Shown here piece after piece: positions 44,046 to 50,108 of a stretch of DNA of 50,108 bases. How positions within the stretch are numbered: position 1 is the first letter of the stretch; the number at the start of each line of letters is the position of its first letter. The DNA is from an uncultured Prochlorococcus sp. (lineage in GTDB: Bacteria > Cyanobacteriota > Cyanobacteriia > PCC-6307 > Cyanobiaceae). Below the pieces are notes generated by a model. That model was not told where the DNA came from, made no database searches, and saw only the letters and a list, made by a program, of their open reading frames with translations. The translations under genes and the position numbers were made by a program. The stretch covers positions 1 through 50,108 of the forward strand of contig CABZHQ010000012.1 of the NCBI GenBank assembly GCA_902525585.1. The letters are read 5' to 3'.

Positions 44046-45569
44046 ATGTCTTCAACTTTAAGTAATCCTCTAAGATTAGGTTTACGGCAGGAAAGAGTCA
44101 TTCCTCCACAATGCTTAGTAATATTTGGTGCTAGTGGAGATCTTACTCATAGAAAATTAATACCAGCCTTATTTGAACTCTATTTGCAGAGAAGAATTCC
44201 TAGTGAGTTTGGAATAGTTGGTTGTGCGAGAAGATCTTGGGATGATAATGAGTTTAGAGAAAAGATGAAACTAAAGCTATGCAATCAAATATCAGGTAAA
44301 GAAAGGGAGTGGGAACAATTTTCTAGTTATCTATTTTATGAACCAGTTGATTTGCAACAAGGTGATCATGTTGTAAAGCTTTCTAAAAGATTAAATGAAA
44401 TTGATAAAATACAAGCCACTCATGGGAATAGAACATTTTATTTATCAGTATCTCCGAATTTCTATGCAAGTGGATGTAAAGCTCTTAAAGCCGCAGGCCT
44501 TTTAGATGACCCTAAGAAAAGTCGTTTAGTAATTGAAAAACCTTTTGGAAGAGATTATTCAAGTGCAAAAAAATTGAATAAGATCGTTCAAAGTTGTGCT
44601 GAAGAAAGTCAGATTTATAGGATTGATCATTATTTAGGTAAAGAGACAGTTCAAAATATTCTTGTTTTAAGGTTTGCTAACACTATTTTTGAACCAATCT
44701 GGAATAGAAATTATATATCAAGTGTTCAAATTACTTCATCTGAAATAGTGGGTGTTGAAGATAGAGCAGGTTATTACGAAAGCTCTGGTGCTTTAAGAGA
44801 TATGCTTCAAAATCATATGACTCAAATGCTTGCTGTTACTGCTATGGAACCTCCTGGAAAGTTTGAACCAGAAGCAATAAGAAATGAAAAAGCTAAGGTG
44901 CTTCAAGCTTCAAAACTTGCCGACGAAAATGAACCGTGGAATTGTTGTATAAGAGGTCAATATGGAGAGGGAGGAAATATTGCAAATCTACTCAAAGGAT
45001 ATAGGCAGGAAGATGGTGTTAATTGTAATAGCACAACAGAAACTTATATTGCGGCAAAAGTTTTCGTTGATAACTGGCGTTGGCAAGGGGTTCCTTTTTA
45101 TTTGAGAACAGGGAAAAGACTACCTAAAAGACTTGGAGAAATAGTATTAACTTTTAAAGACGTTCCTGTTCATTTATTTGAATCAACAATAATTAATCCT
45201 GCTCCAAATCAACTTATCCTTAGAATTCAGCCAAATGAAGGTGCTACTTTCAAATTTGAGGTAAAATCTCCTGGTTCTGGAATGAAATCAAGACCTGTTG
45301 AGATGGAATTTTCTTATGATGAATCATTTGGAGAACCCTCAGATGAAGGCTATGTAAGATTATTAGCTGATGCAATGCTTTCTGACCCAACCTTATTTAC
45401 TAGAAGTGATGAAGTAGAGGCAGCCTGGAAACTTTATACGCCATTAATAGAATTGATGGATAATTCTCCTTGGAAATTACCTATTTTCAATTATGAATCT
45501 ATGACGTGGGGACCTCCAGAGTCTGATCAATTACTTTCAAAAGAAAATATTTTCTGGCGTAGACCTTAA
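44046..45569 (+). CDS. zwf: Glucose-6-phosphate 1-dehydrogenase
   Basis: A 507-residue enzyme for the first step of the oxidative pentose phosphate pathway, making NADPH in the dark. The NADP-binding motif is VIFGASGDLTHRKL, the substrate block is VIEKPFGRDYSSA and the active site is RIDHYLGKETVQN with its catalytic His. The C-terminal NWRWQGVPFYLRTGKRL and ENPSD-like GEPSDEGYVRLL region completes it. Cyanobacterial forms are redox-regulated and need OpcA, encoded 2 bases downstream, so the two are translated together. Confidence 0.97.
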   Translation: MSSTLSNPLRLGLRQERVIPPQCLVIFGASGDLTHRKLIPALFELYLQRRIPSEFGIVGCARRSWDDNEFREKMKLKLCNQISGKEREWEQFSSYLFYEPVDLQQGDHVVKLSKRLNEIDKIQATHGNRTFYLSVSPNFYASGCKALKAAGLLDDPKKSRLVIEKPFGRDYSSAKKLNKIVQSCAEESQIYRIDHYLGKETVQNILVLRFANTIFEPIWNRNYISSVQITSSEIVGVEDRAGYYESSGALRDMLQNHMTQMLAVTAMEPPGKFEPEAIRNEKAKVLQASKLADENEPWNCCIRGQYGEGGNIANLLKGYRQEDGVNCNSTTETYIAAKVFVDNWRWQGVPFYLRTGKRLPKRLGEIVLTFKDVPVHLFESTIINPAPNQLILRIQPNEGATFKFEVKSPGSGMKSRPVEMEFSYDESFGEPSDEGYVRLLADAMLSDPTLFTRSDEVEAAWKLYTPLIELMDNSPWKLPIFNYESMTWGPPESDQLLSKENIFWRRP

Positions 45570-45571
45570 AA

Positions 45572-46873
45572 ATGAAACCTCAACTAACACTCCAAACTCC
45601 ATTAGAGCTTCCTTGTAGGGAGATTTCTAGTTATCTTAATAAATTATGGATTTCAGAAGATAAAGATAATACAGGAGCTAATACTTTTACATTAATGATC
45701 TGGCAGCCTGCTTGGCTTGAACAATGTTTAGTTCAAAAAGGATTAGTAAATGGACCAATTACTGGAAATTTAAGTACAGAGATAATTGAAGTTGCTAAAA
45801 AGTTTATATTAGATCGAGCACTTCCTATCAGTACTTCCATTTATAGTGAGGAATTATTGAATTTGTTGAAGGAAAATTTATCTAAAAAAGACTTTGAAGA
45901 TTTTAGAGGTCAATTTTTTGAATCATCAATTAGTACATTGAATCCAAGAAGATTAATAACTCTAGCGCCAACGTTAAATAAAAATTCAGATATTAAAACT
46001 TTTGTGTCAGCTTACTGTCCATTAAGTGATACTTCAGCTATGCAACCTATATGTGGAGATTTAGTTGTTATTAGGGGGGACTCAGCCTCTATATCTAATA
46101 AAGGATTAAAAATAATTGATGAATTATCTATTGATGAATTACCTTCATGGTTGTGGTGGAATGGAAGCTTGGATGAATCGCCTGAAATCTTCGAATATTT
46201 TACTAACTATGGTCTAAGATTAATAATTGATACTGCTCTCGGATCGCCTAACAGATGTTTAAAAGTTTTAGATCAATTAAATAATTCAAATAAAGCTATT
46301 AATGATTTGAATTGGGTTAGGTTAAAAAATTGGAGAGAATCATTGGCAATGATTTTTGATCCGCCTTCGAGGAGACCAATTTTAGATCATATTACTGATG
46401 TTGATATTGATATCGCTGGAGATCATATGATTCAAGCGTTGTTTTTGATTTCATGGATTAGCGATAAACTTGGTTGGTCTTTTCTAAGTGTTGAAAGGGA
46501 CGCAGAATCAACAAAAATAGAGTTTGAAAGAATTAATGGCGAAATGATTTCTGCATCAATTAATCCCTTAACTTTAGGGAATCCAAGTATTCATTTAGGA
46601 CAAGTAATTGGATTGAGATTGATTTCAAAAATTAGTGAGGTTCAAAAAAATAACACTTGTGTAATACTTGGCTGTGAATCAGTGGAATGCATGAGACTTG
46701 AAGCAGGGGGAATGGCTAATATGGAATTAATAGAAAAAGTTGTTCCAAATTCATTTTCTACATCAGAGTTTGATGTTAGTAAATTATTGGGAAGTAGTAG
46801 AGGTCATACAAGTCCTCTTTTTGAAAACTCTATTAAAATAGCCCTTCAAATATTTAATGGTTTTAATAACTAA
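45572..46873 (+). CDS. opcA: Glucose-6-phosphate dehydrogenase assembly protein OpcA
   Basis: A 433-residue OpcA. Recognised by its context directly after zwf and by the family pattern: WQPAWLEQCLV near the N-terminus, then LVVIRGDSASI, LPSWLWWNGSLDESPEIFEY, CLKVLDQLNN, the block MIFDPPSRRPILDHITDVDID and the C-terminal CESVECMRLEAGGMANMELIE. OpcA activates and assembles G6PDH and mediates thioredoxin control. Several cysteines are present as candidates for redox sensing. It precedes cobB by 3 bases. Confidence 0.94.
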   Translation: MKPQLTLQTPLELPCREISSYLNKLWISEDKDNTGANTFTLMIWQPAWLEQCLVQKGLVNGPITGNLSTEIIEVAKKFILDRALPISTSIYSEELLNLLKENLSKKDFEDFRGQFFESSISTLNPRRLITLAPTLNKNSDIKTFVSAYCPLSDTSAMQPICGDLVVIRGDSASISNKGLKIIDELSIDELPSWLWWNGSLDESPEIFEYFTNYGLRLIIDTALGSPNRCLKVLDQLNNSNKAINDLNWVRLKNWRESLAMIFDPPSRRPILDHITDVDIDIAGDHMIQALFLISWISDKLGWSFLSVERDAESTKIEFERINGEMISASINPLTLGNPSIHLGQVIGLRLISKISEVQKNNTCVILGCESVECMRLEAGGMANMELIEKVVPNSFSTSEFDVSKLLGSSRGHTSPLFENSIKIALQIFNGFNN

Positions 46874-46876
46874 TAA

Positions 46877-48268
46877 ATGCCTTGTGTAATTTCTTCTCCT
46901 TCAACTGATAGTGGGAAAACTACATTATCACTTTTGATATCTTGTTGGGCGTTCTCAAAAGGTATAAAGATTCAAACTTTCAAGGTTGGCCCAGATTATC
47001 TTGATCAACAACAACTCAGTTCAATTGGTCAACCTGTTTGTAGAAATTTAGATATTTTTTTAAGTGGTGAGGAATGGGTTCAAGACTGTTTTTTTAAATA
47101 TTCTTTGAAATGTGAATTCTCATTGATTGAAGGAGCAATGGGTCTATTCGATGGTTTAGGGTCAACAACCTATTCAAGCACGGCAAATATCTCTAGACTT
47201 CTCAATGTCCCAGTAATTTTTATTGTTAATGCTAGAGGTCAAGTCGCTTCTCTTTTGGCGACTGTTCGCGGTTTTAAAGATTTCGATAGTGAGTTGTCAA
47301 TAGCAGGAATTATATTTAACAATGTTAATTCGGAAAGACATAAAAAATTAATCAAAGAAGTTTTTAAAAATGAAGATATCGAAATTCTTGGTTTTTTACC
47401 ATCTGATTCAAAAATAGCTTTAAAAAAAGCTAATTTAGGCTTGATATCTCCATTGGATAATGGTAAAGAAATTGATGTTGAATATTTTGCAAATTTTGCC
47501 GAAAGAAATCTTGATTTACCTTCTCTTATAAAATTCTTGAAATCTCCTCAAAAGAAAATATTTAAATCTGTCACTTTTAAAGATTTTAAAATAGACAAAA
47601 GTAAACCTATCGCAATTGCAGAAGATAAAATCTTTCATTTTCAATATCCTGAAACTAAGGAGTTTTTGCTTGAAATAGGCATACCATTGATTTCATGGAG
47701 TATTTATGATGATGAAGAAATACCAAATGATGCTTATTCTTTGATTATTCCTGGAGGGTTCCCTGAAAAATATGCTGATCATATAAGTAACTCTATAAAA
47801 AGCTTAAATTCGTTAAGAAAATTCCGCAAAAATGGTTTTATATACGCAGAGTGCGGAGGGATGATGATTTTAGGAGACTTTATAAAAGATGAAAATGGTA
47901 ATAATCATGAAATGAGTGGCATTCTCCCTTTTGGAACAAAAAAAAATAAACTTTCAGTAGGTTATAGATATATTGAGGGTTTAAAAAATACTTCGATCAT
48001 TAAAAAAAATCAATTAGTAAGAGGACATGAATTTCATTATTGGGAAATTGAAAATAATTTATCTGAACTTGATTTAAGAAAAGCTAACTATCATAAGAAA
48101 TTTTCTTCCCCATGGAAAATTAAATCTTGGAAAACTGAATACAAAAATGAAGGTTTTTTTGATGAAAAATTACATGCAAGTTGGATTCACTTACATTTGC
48201 CAAGTTCTCCAGAAGTCGCACAAAACTTTATAGATGCCACCCAAATTATCTTTTCAAAGGATTCTTAA
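46877..48268 (+). CDS. cobB: Cobyrinic acid a,c-diamide synthase CobB/CbiA
   Basis: A 463-residue ATP- and glutamine-dependent amidotransferase of cobalamin synthesis. The N-terminal DTBS-like domain has the nucleotide loop SSPSTDSGKTTLSLL and KVGPDYLDQQQL; EGAMGLFDGL carries the next conserved motif. The C-terminal class-I glutaminase domain has SLIIPGGFPEKYADHI and the nucleophile-bearing IYAECGGMMILGD, with HEFHYWEIEN and the final HLHLPSSPE His. Cyanobacteria use such enzymes to make pseudocobalamin. It runs 3 bases after opcA and overlaps the convergent gene by 4 bases. Confidence 0.95.
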   Translation: MPCVISSPSTDSGKTTLSLLISCWAFSKGIKIQTFKVGPDYLDQQQLSSIGQPVCRNLDIFLSGEEWVQDCFFKYSLKCEFSLIEGAMGLFDGLGSTTYSSTANISRLLNVPVIFIVNARGQVASLLATVRGFKDFDSELSIAGIIFNNVNSERHKKLIKEVFKNEDIEILGFLPSDSKIALKKANLGLISPLDNGKEIDVEYFANFAERNLDLPSLIKFLKSPQKKIFKSVTFKDFKIDKSKPIAIAEDKIFHFQYPETKEFLLEIGIPLISWSIYDDEEIPNDAYSLIIPGGFPEKYADHISNSIKSLNSLRKFRKNGFIYAECGGMMILGDFIKDENGNNHEMSGILPFGTKKNKLSVGYRYIEGLKNTSIIKKNQLVRGHEFHYWEIENNLSELDLRKANYHKKFSSPWKIKSWKTEYKNEGFFDEKLHASWIHLHLPSSPEVAQNFIDATQIIFSKDS

Positions 48269-48744
48269 TTCATTATCAAATTAAATATTTTGAGAGGAGA
48301 ACCTAAAAAAAACATTCCAGGCAGAGTGATTAATGGTCCTAAAAAACTCCCCACCATGACCTCAAATTTTGTATGGCCAAGAGTTTCTTTTAAAAGTAAT
48401 TCAGATTGAGGGTCTAGTTTTTTCGATAGTTTATTGATTTCTGCAGCTTGAATTCCAGCTGATTTTCTTACACCACTAGCGTCATACATAACTATTAGTG
48501 CTACAGCAACTGATAATGCGAATATTGAGCTATCAAATCCCAATTCATAACCTATACCAGATGAAGCACCAGTTATTAAGGCGGAATGACTTGAAGGCAT
48601 CCCACCTGTCTCAAACATAATTCCAAATCTAATCTCTCCTGTTGAAAAGAAATTGAATACAATTTTGAAAAATTGAGCTAGTAAGCATGATAATAAGCTC
48701 CAAAAAAGAACTGAATTATTGAAAAAGGAAAAAAACTCAGACAT
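48265..48744 (-). CDS. Divergent PAP2-family membrane protein (DUF212)
   Basis: A 159-residue membrane protein with about four helices. Motif pattern: LLAQFFKIVFNF, then ETGGMPSSHSALITGASSGIGYELGF, YDASGVRKSAGIQAAEINKL and HTKFEVMVGSFLGPLITL. The SSHSA and D-x-S-G-V-R-K-x-AG-x-QA signatures define the small divergent PAP2/acid-phosphatase-like family of plants, cyanobacteria and some Firmicutes. Its activity is not established. It starts 13 bases after the crtE stop and is likely co-transcribed with it. Confidence 0.88.
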   Translation of the reverse strand: MSEFFSFFNNSVLFWSLLSCLLAQFFKIVFNFFSTGEIRFGIMFETGGMPSSHSALITGASSGIGYELGFDSSIFALSVAVALIVMYDASGVRKSAGIQAAEINKLSKKLDPQSELLLKETLGHTKFEVMVGSFLGPLITLPGMFFLGSPLKIFNLIMN

Positions 48745-48757
48745 AAATTAAAACTAA

Positions 48758-49635
48758 TTATCTGTCCCTATTTGTAATAAAATCGGCTAACGATAATAAA
48801 TACTTTGCATCTGCACCCCAAGGTTCAATTGCTTTTTTTGCTTTTTCAACTAAATCAAATGCTCTTTTCTTTGACTCCTCCATCCCAAGTAATTTAGGGT
48901 ATGTAGTTTTGTCAGCTAAAAGATCCTTGCCGGCTGTTTTACCAAGCTTTTCACTGCTCGAAGTTAAATCGAGAATATCATCTATTATTTGGAATGCTAA
49001 ACCAATTCCTTCTGCATATGTTGTTAGAGCTTGTAATAGTTTTTCATTAGCGCCTGCAATCATCGCGCCTGTTCTAACGCAAGCCTTTAATAAAGCACCA
49101 GTTTTATGAAGATGAATATATTCGAGAGTTTCAAGGTCGACTTCTTTACCTTCGCATTCCAAATCAACAACTTGCCCTCCGACTAATCCTGGTGCGCCAG
49201 CAACTAGGGATAATTCGCCAATTACATTTAATAATCTATTTGGATCGACTCCAGGGCTTCTTAAAGAGACCATTTCAAAGGCTCTAGTTAATAAAGCATC
49301 ACCCGCAAGAATAGCTATTGCATCTCCATATACTTTATGATTCGTCGGCCTACCTCTCCTTAAGTCATCATTATCCATAGCGGGCAGATCATCATGTCTA
49401 TTGCTACTGCGGTAGGAATAGCAAGAGAAGGTTCTCCTCCAGCAAGAGAGCAAGATGCTAAACATAAAATTGGACGTATTCTTTTCCCTCCTGCTAAAAG
49501 GGAATATCGCATTGATTCTCTTAATATTTCTGGATTCTCAGGGCCCAACGAAAAATCAAGTGCTTCTTCTACAACCTTTTTTGTGTTTTTAAGATATTTT
49601 TCAAAATCAGAAATACTATTTATAACTTCAGTCAT
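48758..49635 (-). pseudogene. crtE: Geranylgeranyl diphosphate synthase, frame broken (crtE)
   Basis: Two overlapping frames together make one prenyltransferase. The first 79 or so residues, from ATG 49635, run through [20 protein letters not shown] and [14 protein letters not shown], then shift to a short tail. The rest continues in another frame from [17 protein letters not shown] (first Asp-rich motif) to the end at 48758 ([19 protein letters not shown] is the second Asp-rich motif). The junction is at about 49396/49397. The family normally has around eight to nine residues, roughly E-M-I-H-T-x-S-L-I, between AVAI and HDD; here they are missing, consistent with a loss of about 25 bases. 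Both halves otherwise look intact. The reassembled enzyme would be near 300 residues. GGPP feeds carotenoids and chlorophyll phytol. Confidence 0.88.
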
Positions 49636-49671
49636 TTTAAAACTTTTGTAAAAATTTTTTCATCTTGGAGT

Positions 49672-50108
49672 TTATGGCAAAAGGTCATTAAGATTCGATG
49701 ATAAACCAAATTGTTTTTGCCAGCTAAAAATAGTATTTACAAGTAACATTGTTACTGTCATTGGTCCAACACCTCCTGGCACAGGTGTGTAAGCAAATGC
49801 TTTAGAAATTACATCTTCTAATAATACATCGCCACATAATCTGGTTTGATTTTTATCGGAACTTTTTAATCTATGTATTCCAACGTCAATAATTACTGCT
49901 CCTTCTTTCACAAAACTCGAATCCACAAGATTTGGTTTTCCTGCAGCCGCTATTAAAATATCGGCTTCTCTACAAACTTTATTCAATTTTAATGTTTTTG
50001 AATGAGTCATTGTTACCGTGCCATTTAGATTCAAAAACATAAGCGATAGGGGCTTACCAACAAGCAAACTCCTTCCTATTACAACAATTTTTTTACCTTC
50101 AATTGTAA
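49672..50108 (-). CDS. folD: Bifunctional methylenetetrahydrofolate dehydrogenase/cyclohydrolase FolD, C-terminal part
   Basis: The gene runs off the right edge of the window; about 145 C-terminal residues are visible. The NADP-binding start is [20 protein letters not shown], then [35 protein letters not shown] and the C-terminal CGDVLLEDV and [19 protein letters not shown], all FolD hallmarks. FolD interconverts one-carbon folates and makes 10-formyl-THF. It stops 36 bases before the start of crtE on the same strand. The substrate-binding N-terminus with the catalytic Lys is outside the window. Confidence 0.95.
   Translation of the reverse strand, partial: TIEGKKIVVIGRSLLVGKPLSLMFLNLNGTVTMTHSKTLKLNKVCREADILIAAAGKPNLVDSSFVKEGAVIIDVGIHRLKSSDKNQTRLCGDVLLEDVISKAFAYTPVPGGVGPMTVTMLLVNTIFSWQKQFGLSSNLNDLLP

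Overview
The window looks like a piece of chromosome from a marine picocyanobacterium, most likely a high-light-adapted Prochlorococcus. The evidence is the very low G+C, the dense packing of small-gap operons, oxygenic-phototroph genes (crtH, crtE, ycf54, a PsbP lipoprotein, petH) and a KaiB-domain sasA kinase. The ferredoxin-NADP reductase also has a membrane-anchor N-terminus in place of the phycobilisome-binding domain found in phycobilisome-bearing cyanobacteria. The genus call is inferred from gene content and protein resemblance, not from a search.

Layout. 1-3.3 kb: the tail of an unknown gene, crtH, a small membrane protein, an OmpR-type regulator with a degenerate receiver, and a small cyanobacterial protein. 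3.3-5.1 kb (minus): monothiol glutaredoxin, BolA, an exported helical-repeat protein and a PlsC acyltransferase. 5.2-15.3 kb (plus): one tight run pdxJ-ycf54-recC-methyltransferase-recB-recD; the RecBCD part is strikingly AT-rich. 15.4-19.3 kb (plus): DEAD-box helicase behind a perfect hairpin, a small Cys-containing exported protein and an ABC exporter. 19.3-21.5 kb: PsbP lipoprotein (minus), then recR-lipA (plus). 21.5-27.1 kb (minus): a probable operon lysA-cdaA-uppS-bioB-trhO-orf169. 27.1-32.3 kb (plus): rimI, clpC, an iron-type dehydrogenase and an alpha/beta hydrolase. 32.3-34.6 kb (minus): cdsA and an Orn/Lys/Arg-type decarboxylase. 34.6-38.5 kb: an ABC1/UbiB kinase and a membrane-anchored HTH protein (plus), then malQ (minus). 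38.7-40.7 kb: prs (plus) and two small minus-strand genes, one exported and one resembling CpeS-type bilin lyases. 40.8-42.6 kb: sasA, tRNA-Glu(TTC) and an SRPBCC protein. 42.8-48.3 kb (plus): petH, zwf, opcA, cobB. 48.3-50.1 kb (minus): the running-off folD, a frame-broken crtE and a divergent PAP2-family membrane protein.

How the parts relate. Most of this is core cyanobacterial housekeeping: pigment and isoprenoid supply (crtH, crtE, uppS, ycf54), NADPH supply by light (petH) and by the oxidative pentose phosphate route (zwf, opcA), clock output (sasA), envelope and second-messenger functions (lysA, cdaA, uppS, cdsA, plsC), cofactors (pdxJ, lipA, bioB, cobB, folD) and DNA repair (recBCD, recR). 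No insertion sequence, prophage, CRISPR array or rRNA operon was seen. The items most worth a second look are the broken crtE, the degenerate response regulator, the FNR anchor with an in-frame 15-bp triplicate repeat, the AT-rich RecBCD block with a methyltransferase gene inside it, and the start-proximal hairpin of the helicase gene.
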